Source of the DNA: Poriferisodalis sp965237655
GTDB taxonomy: Bacteria; Actinomycetota; Acidimicrobiia; Acidimicrobiales; Poriferisodalaceae
NCBI RefSeq assembly: GCF_965237655.1
Contig: NZ_CBDEGB010000002.1
Coordinates: 2,232,001-2,296,000, forward strand
Length of the DNA: 64,000 bases
Direction of reading: 5' to 3'
The notes under the pieces: generated by a model
What the model was told of the DNA's origin: nothing
The model's input: the letters and a program-made list of their open reading frames with translations, nothing else
Database searches by the model: none
Shown: one piece after another, positions 50,805 through 60,128 of the stretch
How the letters are laid out: every line of letters starts with the position of its first letter
How positions within the stretch are numbered: the first letter of the stretch is position 1
Position numbers and translations under genes: made by a program

Positions 50805-52573
50805 GGTTCTCTCGATCCGAGTCGGTGGCGGGAACTGCCGATCGGCACCACCGCGGTGAGGATCTCGGCCTCCAGGTATTGCCGGTGGCTGACGTCGCTC
50901 GCATAGTGCCGCAGCAGCCGCAGCGCTGCGTCACGCTCGATCGTGGTCTCCATGGTCTCGGCTTCGGGCTCGGCAAGCAGCGCGATGCGTTCCTCGAGGT
51001 TCTGCCCTTCGCTCGGAGCGCTCAAGAACTCCAGCACTGTCCCGGAACGGTCCATCCTCATGGTCACTCGCACTCGCCGCCGGGTCGTCGCCAAACCTGA
51101 AGAAGCCTGCTCGCTGAGGACGGCGAGCGCTTCCTCTGCTGCAGCTTCGAGTCTCGCCACGCTCTCGGCATCGTGCCGCCGCCTGGCCGCAAAGTTGGTC
51201 ACGAACTGCGTCAGCTCAGCCGTGCTGCGAGCACTGATCTCGATTTCGAGACTCGCACGACGTCCGGCGAAGCTGTTCGCGACTGCCGCGATGACCAACA
51301 CCAAGCTCCCAGCTGTGAGGCCGTTCTGAGTCACGGCGTCCCACACGGCCCCCGCAGGCAGCGACAGCACACCGAATTCGACGCACAGACCCACGACGAT
51401 GGGTGCCACCATCACCAAGGCCTCTCGAAGGCTGCGCAAGCGTTGCACCGAGCCGATCACCACCCGCAGGACCAGGGGAACCAGTGCGACGATGACGTAG
51501 GCGGCCAAGATCGGGCGCGGCACAGCCACCGCTATGGCTCTCAGCTTGGGAACAAATGCGGCGAGCAGAAAGAAGCAGCCCGCGATAGCGCCCATGCGAC
51601 GCGACGCGCACCGCGTCTGGTGAATGAAGGCGGGACCGACGCCCGCGATCGTCACCGGTAAAGCACCCCCGGCACCCGCGAGCATCGTCCCAAGGCCCGT
51701 GCGCCAGTTGGCACGCTGGACCTCCCTGAAATCCAGGGCGCGTTGGGTCCGCCACGAGACCATCTGGGTATTCGACGAGATGCCCTGCATGCGAACGAGG
51801 ATTGCGAACGACACGATGAGGAACGACGGCAGCATCGACAAGAACGTCTCGTAGTCGATGTCCCAGCCCGGGCTGGCGCCGACATCGCCGAACCCGATCC
51901 ACGCAGCGTCAGCCACGAGATCGAAGTCGTAGGCGCCGAGGACGGCTGCCACGGCAAGTCCCACGCCCAAGCCCATCGCTGGGGCCCAGATGCGCCACGA
52001 CCTCGGTCCCCAGATCGCGATGAGCACGATCGTTGCAGCGGTCCCGACAATGCTGACCGGCACGAACCAATCGAGTCGCTGCTCCATCGAGCTTCCGGCA
52101 TCTGCGAGCACCGGCACCAGGGAGGCGAATGCCAGGATCAAAACCGTGCCGCGTACCTGCGGCGTCACCAGCCGACGCAGGTACGACAGCCTCAGTCCGA
52201 TCACAACCTGGAACAGTCCCGAGACGACGACCAGCGCTGCCAGCGTGGCGGGCCCGCCGCTCGCCAGCGCCAGGATGCAGAACGGCAAGCTGACCAAGTC
52301 GACGGTGGCCACGTAGAGGCCGTCGCTGCGCAGGCGCCCCAGGCGCACCGTCAGCAACAGCGTCGTGACACCGCACGCGACCATGGAGACGACGACTGCG
52401 CGTGCAGCTACCGCGTGTGTCTCGCCGGCGAGCTGGCTCACCAGCGCCGGCAGGATTGCCAACGGAACGACCATCAGCAACGAAAGCTGGACGGCGACAC
52501 CCGCGGCGATGCGACCGGTCGGAGTTTCATCCGGCTCATAGGTCGGTGCCAGCGGGGCACCACCCGCAGTCAC
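50786..52573 (-). CDS. NCS2-family nucleobase permease with C-terminal regulatory domain
   Basis: 595 aa from GTG 52573. The first about 430 residues form 12 or more membrane segments with NCS2 landmarks such as GLGTMLAGAGGALPVTIAGVGPAF, MGAIAGCFFLLAAFVPKLRAI and PRPILAAYVIVAL. The remaining about 150 residues are soluble: RLEAAAEEALAVLSEQ resembles the N-box helix of GHKL/anti-sigma ATPases, and ALRLLRHYASDVSHRQY ends the domain. NCS2 proteins bring in uracil, xanthine or urate with H+ or Na+. The tail probably senses something; I recall similar tails in some proteobacterial purine permeases. An ATG at 52627 would extend the N-terminus across a palindrome. Divergent from aconitase. Confidence 0.78.
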   Translation of the reverse strand: MTAGGAPLAPTYEPDETPTGRIAAGVAVQLSLLMVVPLAILPALVSQLAGETHAVAARAVVVSMVACGVTTLLLTVRLGRLRSDGLYVATVDLVSLPFCILALASGGPATLAALVVVSGLFQVVIGLRLSYLRRLVTPQVRGTVLILAFASLVPVLADAGSSMEQRLDWFVPVSIVGTAATIVLIAIWGPRSWRIWAPAMGLGVGLAVAAVLGAYDFDLVADAAWIGFGDVGASPGWDIDYETFLSMLPSFLIVSFAILVRMQGISSNTQMVSWRTQRALDFREVQRANWRTGLGTMLAGAGGALPVTIAGVGPAFIHQTRCASRRMGAIAGCFFLLAAFVPKLRAIAVAVPRPILAAYVIVALVPLVLRVVIGSVQRLRSLREALVMVAPIVVGLCVEFGVLSLPAGAVWDAVTQNGLTAGSLVLVIAAVANSFAGRRASLEIEISARSTAELTQFVTNFAARRRHDAESVARLEAAAEEALAVLSEQASSGLATTRRRVRVTMRMDRSGTVLEFLSAPSEGQNLEERIALLAEPEAETMETTIERDAALRLLRHYASDVSHRQYLEAEILTAVVPIGSSRHRLGSREPQGRTS

Positions 52574-52589
52574 ACAAGAAGACCTTAGT

Positions 52590-52629
52590 AATGAATGAAA
52601 TTCATTGCAGAGGCTGCCCTGCTGCAATG
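52590..52629. promoter_or_regulatory. Two overlapping palindromes between permease and aconitase genes
   Basis: AATGAAT-GAA-ATTCATT (52590-52606) and CATTGCAG with an 11-nt spacer to CTGCAATG (52603-52629). They share four bases and lie in the 183-bp divergent region, 17 bp from the permease start and about 130 bp from aconitase. Candidate sites for a regulator of either gene; I do not recognise a known consensus. Confidence 0.5.
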
Positions 52630-52756
52630 GACTCTTTGGCCCAGGAGGTCACGACAGGGTGAACCTCTTAGATTGTTGCCTTGGCCGGCGGGCGCGCCAA
52701 CCCGCTGCAGTTGCGTACACCTGCCGGCAATTCCGCCTGCGAACGGGGAGTTGTCC

Positions 52757-55036
52757 ATGGCTGTTCACGCGAGTACTCCGATCGAGTTGATCGAAGGGGT
52801 GTACGCCGGCCTGGCAGATGCCGTGTCATTCGGGCGTGAGCGGCTGGGGCGAGCGCTCACACTGTCAGAGAAGATCCTCATCGCGCACCTGTCGAGCCGT
52901 GAGCAGTCCCTTGAGCGCGCCGTCTCCTATGTCGACCTGGTGCCGGATCGTGTCGCCATGCAGGACGCCACCGCGCAGATGGCGTGGCTGCAGTTCATGA
53001 CTGCAGGGCTCGACGAGGTAGCGGTGCCCACCACGACGCACTGCGACCACCTGATCCAGGCTCGCGAGGACGGCAAGCGCGACCTGCTGGCGGCCACGGA
53101 GAACAACGAAGAGGTGTACGACTTCCTCGAAAGCGTCTGCGCCCGCTACGGCGCGGGATTCTGGAAGCCCGGCAGCGGCATTATCCACCAGGTCGTGCTG
53201 GAGCAGTACGCCTTCCCCGGCGGGATGATGATCGGCACCGACAGCCACACCCCCAACGCAGGCGGGCTGGGCATGATCGCCGTGGGCGTCGGCGGCGCGG
53301 ATGCCGTGGACGTGATGACCGGATTCGCCTGGAACGTGCGCTGGCCCAAGGTGATCGGCGTGAAGCTCCCCGGCGAGCTGTCCGGCTGGAGCGCGCCCAA
53401 AGACGTGATCTTGAAGGTGGCCGAGATCCTCACGGTGTCCGGCGGCACTGGCGCCATCGTGGAGTACTTCGGGCCCGGCGCCGAGTCGCTGAGCGCGACT
53501 GGCAAAGGGACTATCTGCAATATGGGCGCTGAGATCGGCGCCACCACGTCCCTGTTCGGCTACGACGCTGCGATGTCCCGCTACCTGGCAGCAACCGGGC
53601 GTGAGGCGGTCGCCGCCGCGGCCGATGCAGTCGCCGATCACTTACGCCCCGATGACGCCGCCATGGCCGATCCGGAGGCCCACTACGACCAGGTCATCGA
53701 GATCGACCTGTCCCAGCTGCGCCCCCACATCAACGGCCCCCACACGCCCGATCTCGCCCGCGAGGTGTCCGCGCTGGGCGCGGAGGCCCGCACCCAGGGC
53801 TGGCCGCTCGACATCAGCGCAGCACTCATCGGCAGCTGCACCAACTCGAGCTACGAGGACATCACCCGGGCGGCATCGATCGCCCGTGACGCTGCCGCGA
53901 AGGGCCTGCGGGCACGGACACAGCTGCTCGTGACTCCCGGTTCGGAACAGGTGCGCGCCACCATCGAGCGTGACGGCCTGCTTGCCGACTTCGAAGCGCT
54001 GGGCGCCACCGTGCTGGCAAACGCCTGCGGACCCTGCATCGGCCAGTGGGACCGCTCCGGCGACGAGGCCTATGTCCCGGGCCAAGCCAACGTGATCGTC
54101 ACCTCGTACAACCGCAACTTCCCCAAGCGCAACGACGGCGACGCCGCGACGTTGGCGTTTGTGACCTCGCCCGAGACCGTCATGGCGCTGGCGCTGGCGG
54201 GAACGCTCGACTTCGACCCGGTTCACGGCGTGCTGCACACCGATTCCGGCGAGCCGGTCTCGCTGCCGACTCCGGTGGGCGTCGAGCTGCCGCCCGCCGG
54301 CTTCGACCCAGGCGAGAGCGGCTTTGTGGCCCCGCCCACGGATCGGGCCGGCGTGGATGTGCACGTCTCGCCGAGCTCGGATCGCCTGCAGGTGCTGGCG
54401 CCGTTCGAGGCGTGGGACGGCAACGACTACGAAGACCTGTCCGTGCTGGTCAAGGCTCAGGGCAAGTTCACCACCGACCACATCTCGATGGCCGGTCCGT
54501 GGCTTCGCTACCGGGGTCACCTCGAGAACATCTCGGGGAACCTGTACTTGGGCGCGGTGAATGCCTTTGAGGGCTACGAAGTGGGCCACGGCAAGAATCA
54601 GCTGACCGGCGAGACGCAGCCGTATCCCGAGATCGCGAAGGCGTACCACGAAGCCGGCGTGAACTGGGTAGTGATCGGCGACGAGAACATGGGCGAAGGA
54701 TCGAGCCGCGAGCACGCCGCGATGGAGCCTCGCTTCCGGGGAGGCCTCGTTGCGCTGTGCCGCAGTTTCGCCCGCATCCACGAGACCAACCTGAAGAAGC
54801 AGGGCATGCTGCCGCTCACGTTCGCCGACCCGACCGACTACGACCGCATCGGCGAGGGCGATCGGATCTCGGTGCGGGGCCTTGCCGACCTGGCGCCAGG
54901 ACGGACCGTCACGGTCGAGGTGCGCAAGCCGTCGGGCGAGACAATCTCATTCGAGACCAACCACACCTTCAGTGCCGAACAGGTGAAGTGGTTCAGGGCC
55001 GGCTCGGCACTCAACATCATCCGGGCCTCGCTCTAG
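52757..55036 (+). CDS. acn: Aconitate hydratase, mitochondrial-type
   Basis: 759 aa from ATG 52757 with GGGGAG upstream. Cluster-binding cysteines lie in SCTNSSYED and ACGPCIGQWDR; substrate residues in GTDSHTPNAGGLGM, and the swivel domain begins near AGPWLRYRGHLENIS with GEGSSREHAAMEPR. Length and order match the mitochondrial/AcnM type rather than the 900-residue AcnA. It isomerises citrate to isocitrate through a [4Fe-4S] cluster. With citrate synthase and fumarase in the same 11 kb it forms a loose TCA neighbourhood. Confidence 0.95.
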   Translation: MAVHASTPIELIEGVYAGLADAVSFGRERLGRALTLSEKILIAHLSSREQSLERAVSYVDLVPDRVAMQDATAQMAWLQFMTAGLDEVAVPTTTHCDHLIQAREDGKRDLLAATENNEEVYDFLESVCARYGAGFWKPGSGIIHQVVLEQYAFPGGMMIGTDSHTPNAGGLGMIAVGVGGADAVDVMTGFAWNVRWPKVIGVKLPGELSGWSAPKDVILKVAEILTVSGGTGAIVEYFGPGAESLSATGKGTICNMGAEIGATTSLFGYDAAMSRYLAATGREAVAAAADAVADHLRPDDAAMADPEAHYDQVIEIDLSQLRPHINGPHTPDLAREVSALGAEARTQGWPLDISAALIGSCTNSSYEDITRAASIARDAAAKGLRARTQLLVTPGSEQVRATIERDGLLADFEALGATVLANACGPCIGQWDRSGDEAYVPGQANVIVTSYNRNFPKRNDGDAATLAFVTSPETVMALALAGTLDFDPVHGVLHTDSGEPVSLPTPVGVELPPAGFDPGESGFVAPPTDRAGVDVHVSPSSDRLQVLAPFEAWDGNDYEDLSVLVKAQGKFTTDHISMAGPWLRYRGHLENISGNLYLGAVNAFEGYEVGHGKNQLTGETQPYPEIAKAYHEAGVNWVVIGDENMGEGSSREHAAMEPRFRGGLVALCRSFARIHETNLKKQGMLPLTFADPTDYDRIGEGDRISVRGLADLAPGRTVTVEVRKPSGETISFETNHTFSAEQVKWFRAGSALNIIRASL

Positions 55037-55050
55037 TCGGGCTCGGCACT

Positions 55051-55092
55051 GGCGGCTGGGCACTGGCGGCTGGGCACTGGCGGCTGGGCACT
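55051..55092 (+). repeat. 14-bp tandem repeat, three copies
   Basis: Unit GGCGGCTGGGCACT at 55051-55064, 55065-55078 and 55079-55092, preceded by a partial unit from about 55040. It lies just after the aconitase stop in the 368-bp non-coding stretch 55037-55404. Confidence 0.9.
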
Positions 55093-55135
55093 GCTGGATC
55101 GGCACGGCTGGAGCACTTCTCGGCCACGGCGCGAG

Positions 55136-55164
55136 GAAGCCAGCCCGGGGGGAGGGCCGGCTTC
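55136..55164 (+). terminator. Hairpin after aconitase
   Basis: GAAGCCAGCCC (55136-55146) pairs with GGGCCGGCTTC (55154-55164), one mismatch, 7-nt loop. Strong stem but no T-run, so a weak or Rho-assisted terminator is the best guess. Confidence 0.4.
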
Positions 55165-55360
55165 TTCGCTGAGGTCTCTGGGCGTGGGTGACGCTTGGAC
55201 CTGTTGCCGGTCGGAGCGGGGCTTCCGATCCGGCGCTCGTCCGCCTGGGTGGGGGGACACCGTGCGGCGGTGCGATATGTCGAACGGTTTGGGATAACCG
55301 CTCAAGAATAAGTTAGCTCTGGCTTTGTTATCGGGCCAGCAGTTAGCGCAGATAGTTTCA

Positions 55361-55375
55361 ATCTCTTTGAGAGAT
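55361..55375. promoter_or_regulatory. LysR-type box upstream of the LysR gene
   Basis: ATCTCT-TTG-AGAGAT, a perfect 15-bp palindrome of the T-N11-A type bound by LysR regulators, 29 bp before the start at 55405. Likely the autoregulatory site. The preceding 100 bp are AT-rich for this genome. Confidence 0.6.
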
Positions 55376-55404
55376 AGCCAGCCGTAACACGCTAGTGTGG
55401 CTGA

Positions 55405-56322
55405 ATGGACCTGAAGTACCTCGATGCGCTGTCTGCAGTTGCTGCTCATGGCCGCTTCTCGGCAGCCGCACGAGCGCTGCACACCGTGCAGTCCAACGTG
55501 TCGAGCCATATTGCGAAACTCGAGGAAGAGCTGGGCGCGGTGCTCGTGGATCGAGCAGTGGGGTCCTTGACGCCCGAGGGCGAGGTGGTGCTGGCACGCA
55601 TCAAGCGCATCAACGGCGAGATTGCCTCCATGCGAGCCGACGTGGCGTCGATGACGTCCCATGTCACCGGCGACGTCCATCTCGGCATCATCGGGACCCC
55701 CGGCAGGTGGCTGTTGCCGCCGTTTCTGGACGAGTTGCGCCGGCGCCACCCTGATGTCGACGCCACGGTGGTCGACTCCACCACGCTTGCGCTGACACGC
55801 CTGCTCGAAGGCGGCGAACTCGACCTCGCCGTGGTGAATGCCCCGGTCGACCACGAGGAGCTGGTCACCACGCCCCTGTTCGCCGAGGAATTCGTCGTCA
55901 TCGCTCCCACTGGTCACGCACTGGCGGCGCTCGGCGACCGCGAGGTGGGCTTCGCGGAACTCGAACAGCACGAGATGCTGCTCGGTCCGCCCGGTTCTGC
56001 GATGCGCATGCTCATCGACTCGGTCGCGGCTCGGCACGGTGTCACGCTGCGGACCTTGGCGCAGCTCGACGGCATTCGGCTGACCGCCACACTGGCCTTT
56101 CAGGGCTATGGGCCGGCCATCGTGCCAATCACCTCGATCCCGGTCTGGACCGACCGAGGCGACTGGAGCGTGCTCACCGTTGCAGGCCTGCCTCCCCGCC
56201 AGGTCGCGCTGGCCATCCGCCGCCGCGGCATGCTCTCGGCGCCGGCGGCTGCAGCCCGCGATGTGCTCCGCTCGGTGATGCGCAGCGTGTCCCGTCGCAT
56301 CCCTGGCGTCACTGCTGCGTGA
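55405..56322 (+). CDS. LysR-family transcriptional regulator
   Basis: 305 aa. N-terminal winged helix-turn-helix (YLDALSAVAAHGRFSAAARALHTVQSNVSSHIAKLEEEL, split here only by description) followed by a periplasmic-binding-protein-like effector domain (GDVHLGIIGTPGRWLLPPF, LAVVNAPVDHEELV, LLGPPGSAMRMLID). Between aconitase and the carboxyltransferase/citrate synthase genes, all on the plus strand, so it may control the carboxyltransferase or TCA genes. A candidate own operator is at 55361-55375. Confidence 0.92.
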   Translation: MDLKYLDALSAVAAHGRFSAAARALHTVQSNVSSHIAKLEEELGAVLVDRAVGSLTPEGEVVLARIKRINGEIASMRADVASMTSHVTGDVHLGIIGTPGRWLLPPFLDELRRRHPDVDATVVDSTTLALTRLLEGGELDLAVVNAPVDHEELVTTPLFAEEFVVIAPTGHALAALGDREVGFAELEQHEMLLGPPGSAMRMLIDSVAARHGVTLRTLAQLDGIRLTATLAFQGYGPAIVPITSIPVWTDRGDWSVLTVAGLPPRQVALAIRRRGMLSAPAAAARDVLRSVMRSVSRRIPGVTAA

Positions 56323-56385
56323 GCCTGGGGGCGTCCGGCCAGCCTGATCCACGACACAACTCGGTGGGGGCATAGCCTCACGGCA

Positions 56386-57723
56386 GTGGACCTGCAGCTG
56401 CGCGCCGGCGCAAGTGGACATGTCACCGCTGGCATCGTCGCCCTCGAAGGGCGCTCGGCCATGCTCATCTCCGCCGACAGTCCTCGCCGGCGCGGCGCCC
56501 TCGCGCCAGCCGACAGCGAGACCATCGTCGCCGGCCTTCAGACGGCGCTCGCAAAGCGCCTGCCTGTGGTCCTCATGCTGTCCTCCAGCGGGGCCGACGC
56601 GAACTACGGCGTCGCTGCGTTGCACGGCTGGGGCGAGGCCGCACGGGTCCTCGTGCGGTGCTCGGGCGTGGTCCCGATCCTGGCCGGAGTCACGGGACAG
56701 GCCATCTCGGGCATCGCGCTGCTGATCGGGCTGTCCGACATCGTCGTGATGTCCGAGGATGCGTACGCCTTTGTGAGCGGCCCCGTCCCGGTGCGCGAGA
56801 TGACCGGTGTGGCGATCGGGCCTGACGAGCTGGGGGGCGCCTCGATCCATGCCAGCGCTTCGGGGACAGCATCCGCAGTCACCCCGGCCGGCGAGGTGCT
56901 CGACGTGCTGACCGAGATGCTCGGCTACCTGCCATCGCACTGCGACGAGTTGCCGCCGCTCATAGAGACCAGCGACCCGCGCGATCGGCCGACACCCGAA
57001 GCGGGCGACCTGCTTCCTTCCCAACCGACCGGCGCCTACGACGTCCGCGACATCATCGCCGAGCTCATCGACGACGGCTGCTTCGTCGAGTTGAGAGCGG
57101 CCTGGGCGCCGAACTTGGTGACGGGCTTCGCTTCGATGGGTGGCTACGCCGTGGGTGTGCTGGCGAACCAGCCGATGAGCATCGCGGGAACGCTGGACAT
57201 TGCCGCAAGCCAGAAGGGCGCCCGCTTTGTCAACTTCTGCGACGCCTTCGGCCTGCCGCTGATCACCTTGGTGGACACGCCGGGCTTCTACCCCGGCAAG
57301 GACCTCGAGTGGCGCGGGATGATCCGCCACGGCGCCCAGCTTGCCTTCGCCTATGCCCGGGCCACCGTGCCACGGGTCGCTGTCGTGCTGCGCAAGTCGT
57401 ACGGCGGCGCATACATCGTCATGGACTCCAAGACGATGGGCAACGACGTGTACTTGGCGTGGCCGAGCGCCGAACTCGCCGTGATGGGTGCGTCCCAAGC
57501 GGCCCAGATCCTTCGCCGCGGCGCAGATGAGGGCGAGGTCGCCGAATACGTCTCCGATTATGAGGACACGTATCTGAACCCGTATGTCGCAGCCGAGCGA
57601 GGTTACGTCGACAACGTCATCGATCCCGCAGTCACACGCCGGGAACTCATCGACACGCTCGACATGCTGGCCACCAAGCGCGAACGGCTGCGCCATCGCC
57701 GCCACGACAACTCTCCGCTGTGA
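56386..57723 (+). CDS. Acyl-CoA carboxylase carboxyltransferase-like protein
   Basis: 445 aa, shorter than the 500-530 residues usual for beta subunits because the N-terminal helical segment is missing. Both crotonase halves are present: VLMLSSSGADANYGVAAL and GVTGQAISGIALLIGLSDIVVMS in the first, ELIDDGCFVELRAAWAPNLV, TLVDTPGFYPGKDLEWRGMI, VVLRKSYGGAYIVM and ERGYVDNVIDP in the second. Probably transfers carboxyl to an acyl-CoA. No biotin subunit is adjacent, so the partner is elsewhere or the activity differs (for example a decarboxylase). GTG start at 56386. Confidence 0.82.
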   Translation: MDLQLRAGASGHVTAGIVALEGRSAMLISADSPRRRGALAPADSETIVAGLQTALAKRLPVVLMLSSSGADANYGVAALHGWGEAARVLVRCSGVVPILAGVTGQAISGIALLIGLSDIVVMSEDAYAFVSGPVPVREMTGVAIGPDELGGASIHASASGTASAVTPAGEVLDVLTEMLGYLPSHCDELPPLIETSDPRDRPTPEAGDLLPSQPTGAYDVRDIIAELIDDGCFVELRAAWAPNLVTGFASMGGYAVGVLANQPMSIAGTLDIAASQKGARFVNFCDAFGLPLITLVDTPGFYPGKDLEWRGMIRHGAQLAFAYARATVPRVAVVLRKSYGGAYIVMDSKTMGNDVYLAWPSAELAVMGASQAAQILRRGADEGEVAEYVSDYEDTYLNPYVAAERGYVDNVIDPAVTRRELIDTLDMLATKRERLRHRRHDNSPL

Positions 57724-57808
57724 GCCTGCAGCCCGAATTCGTGCAGCCCCAACAATCGCAGAAAGACCTCCAATTGGGTACATTCGGCGACGCGAACGAG
57801 GGGGACTG

Positions 57809-59080
57809 ATGGCAGAGGACAGCTTCACGATCACCGACAACCGCACGGGACAGTCGGTGACCGCTCCCGTGGTCGACGGCACGATCTCCGCGGCCGCGTT
57901 GCGCGAGCTGGACCGGGGTCTGTGGTTCTACGACCCGGCCTACCTCTCGACAGCCAACTGCGACTCCAAGATCACCTACATCGACGGGGATGAGGGAATC
58001 CTGCGCTACCGGGGCTACCCCATCGAGCAGCTGGCCGAGCAGTCCAGCTTCCTCGAGGTTGCCTATTTGATCATTCACGGCGAGCTTCCCACCGAGGCCG
58101 AGGCAGCCGAGTGGGTCCACCACATCACGTTCCACACCTACGTGCACGAAGACATCACCCGCTTCATCAAGGGCTTCCGCTACGACGCCCACCCGATGGG
58201 CACCCTGGTGTCGACGATCGCCGCGCTGTCCACCTTCTACCCCGAGGCGAAGGACATCGACGATCCGTACACGCGGCTGGTGCAGATCATCCGGCTGATG
58301 GCCAAGATGCCGACGATGGCGGCGTTCACCTACCGCAACCGGATGGGGCTGCCGTACGAGTACCCGGTGAATCACCTGAGCTACACGGCCAACTTCCTGC
58401 GGATGATGTGGAGCGTGGCCGACCCCGACTACGAACCCGACCCGACGCTGACGCGGGCGCTGGACTTGCTGTTCATCCTGCATGCCGACCACGAGCAGAA
58501 CTGCTCGACCACCACGATGCGCACGGTCGGCTCCAGCCGTGCCGATCCGTTCTCGGCGGTGGCGGCGGCCACCTGCGGCCTGTACGGACCGCTGCACGGC
58601 GGCGCAAACGAGCAGGTCATCCGGATGCTGCACGAGATCGGCGACTTCGACAACGTGCCCGCCTACGTCGAGCGGGCGAAGTCCGGCGACGTGCTGCTGC
58701 AGGGATTCGGCCACCGCGTCTACAAGAACTACGACCCGCGGGCAAAGATCATCAAGGAGACCGCCGACGCGGTGTTCAAGGTGACCGGGCTGAATCCGTT
58801 GCTGGACATCGCCATGAAGCTCGAAGAGGTCGCGCTCAGCGACCCGTACTTCAAGGACCGCCGGTTGTACCCGAACGTGGACTTCTACTCGGGGCTCATC
58901 TATGAGGCGATGGGCTTCCCGATGGACATGTTCACGGTGCTGTTCGCTATCGGGCGGACGCCGGGGTGGTTGGCGCACTGGGTGGAGATGCTCGGCGATC
59001 CCGAGCAGAAGATCTACCGGCCCCGCCAGAAGTACACGGGTCATGGCGAGCGCGACTACGTGCCGATCGAGTCCCGGTAG
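57809..59080 (+). CDS. gltA: Citrate synthase
   Basis: 423 aa from ATG 57809 with GAGGGGG upstream. Catalytic His blocks LHADHEQNCSTTTMR and GPLHGGANEQVIRML, the GFGHRVYKNYDPRAKII block and the Asp in NVDFYSGLIYEAMGFP are all present; length matches the type II bacterial enzyme. It condenses acetyl-CoA with oxaloacetate. The lig pathway upstream yields oxaloacetate and pyruvate, its direct feeds. Confidence 0.96.
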   Translation: MAEDSFTITDNRTGQSVTAPVVDGTISAAALRELDRGLWFYDPAYLSTANCDSKITYIDGDEGILRYRGYPIEQLAEQSSFLEVAYLIIHGELPTEAEAAEWVHHITFHTYVHEDITRFIKGFRYDAHPMGTLVSTIAALSTFYPEAKDIDDPYTRLVQIIRLMAKMPTMAAFTYRNRMGLPYEYPVNHLSYTANFLRMMWSVADPDYEPDPTLTRALDLLFILHADHEQNCSTTTMRTVGSSRADPFSAVAAATCGLYGPLHGGANEQVIRMLHEIGDFDNVPAYVERAKSGDVLLQGFGHRVYKNYDPRAKIIKETADAVFKVTGLNPLLDIAMKLEEVALSDPYFKDRRLYPNVDFYSGLIYEAMGFPMDMFTVLFAIGRTPGWLAHWVEMLGDPEQKIYRPRQKYTGHGERDYVPIESR

Positions 59081-59103
59081 CCGTCAGCAGCGCCTGATCG
59101 GCG

Positions 59104-60087
59104 CTAGCTCACATCCAGCAGGATCTTGCCCACGTTTGCGTTGGTTGCCATGTAGTTGTGCGCCTCGGCGATGTCGTCGAGGGCAAAGCGAGAGTCGATG
59201 ACCGGCCGCAACGAGCCGTCGTCGAATCGGGGCAGCAGCTCGGCGCAGAACCGCTGGTTGGCATCGATCTTCTGCTCGATGGGCCGTGAACGCAGCACGG
59301 TGCCGATGAGCGCCGCCCGCTTCGGCAGGAGTGCGCCAAGCGGGAACGTGGCCATCGGCGCACCCATGACGCCAACCTGGATGATGCGTCCCTGGATGCG
59401 CACCGACGCGATGTTGCGGGCCAAGTAGTCCCCTCCGATCACGTCGAGGACCACGTCGACGCCACGGCCGCCGGTCCACTCCTTGACCGCCTCGGCAAAG
59501 TCGGCCCCGGTGTAGTCGACGACGAGATCGGCCCCGAGGTCGGTGCATGCCGCCACCTTGGAGGTCGAGCAGGTGACCGCTATGCGAGCGCCGATGGCCT
59601 TGGCAATCTGGATGGCAGCGGTGCCCACGCCTGACGCTCCGGCGTGCACCAGCGCCGTGCCGCCCGAGGCCAGCCCGCCCTGAGTCATCAGCGCATCGTG
59701 GGCCGTCATGAACACTTCGGGAATGGCGGCGGCATCGCGCAGCGTCACCGAGGCGGGGATGCGTTGCAGCATGCGCTCATGGGTCACGACCTGCTCGGCT
59801 TTGGCGCCACCGGAGGTGATTCCCATGACCTCGTCGCCGACGGACCACCCGGTGACGAGCCCGCCCAGCGCCGCGATGGTCCCGGCGAACTCCAGGCCCG
59901 GAATCTCGATGTCGGGCTTCGGACCCGGAGCGGGGTAGAGGCCCATCCGTTGGAGAAGGTCGGCCCGGTTCATGGCCGTACAGGCCACGTCCACCAGCAC
60001 TTCGTCGGGTCCGGGCACCGGCGCGGGCACGTCTCGCACCTCGAGCACATCGACACCGCCGTATTCGGGAATCACCACTGCACGCAT
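59104..60087 (-). CDS. NAD(P)H:quinone oxidoreductase, MDR superfamily
   Basis: 327 aa. GroES-like N-terminus with DVACTAMNRADLLQRMGLYP and GLEFAGTIAALG, then a Rossmann part with VHAGASGVGTAAIQIAKAIGA and GADLVVDYTGADF. No zinc-binding cysteines, as expected for the quinone-oxidoreductase/PIG3 branch of medium-chain dehydrogenases. Reduces quinones or enones with NADPH. Convergent with citrate synthase (24 bp apart); a short GC hairpin (59089-59105) lies at the junction. Confidence 0.88.
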   Translation of the reverse strand: MRAVVIPEYGGVDVLEVRDVPAPVPGPDEVLVDVACTAMNRADLLQRMGLYPAPGPKPDIEIPGLEFAGTIAALGGLVTGWSVGDEVMGITSGGAKAEQVVTHERMLQRIPASVTLRDAAAIPEVFMTAHDALMTQGGLASGGTALVHAGASGVGTAAIQIAKAIGARIAVTCSTSKVAACTDLGADLVVDYTGADFAEAVKEWTGGRGVDVVLDVIGGDYLARNIASVRIQGRIIQVGVMGAPMATFPLGALLPKRAALIGTVLRSRPIEQKIDANQRFCAELLPRFDDGSLRPVIDSRFALDDIAEAHNYMATNANVGKILLDVS

Positions 60088-60128
60088 GAGCGGCGACGGT
60101 AGCCCGCCGGTCGTTAGCCTGCGAGCCC

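Noticed and set aside
55033..57882. A 949-codon open frame on the minus strand
   Set aside because: It is antisense to lysR and the carboxyltransferase gene, both with clear motifs. Its translation shows no domain; long reverse frames are common in high-GC DNA.
57647..59044. A 465-codon open frame on the minus strand
   Set aside because: Antisense to citrate synthase, no recognisable motif.
59089..59105. GC hairpin between citrate synthase and the quinone oxidoreductase gene as a terminator
   Set aside because: Six-base stem with no T-run; too weak to call.
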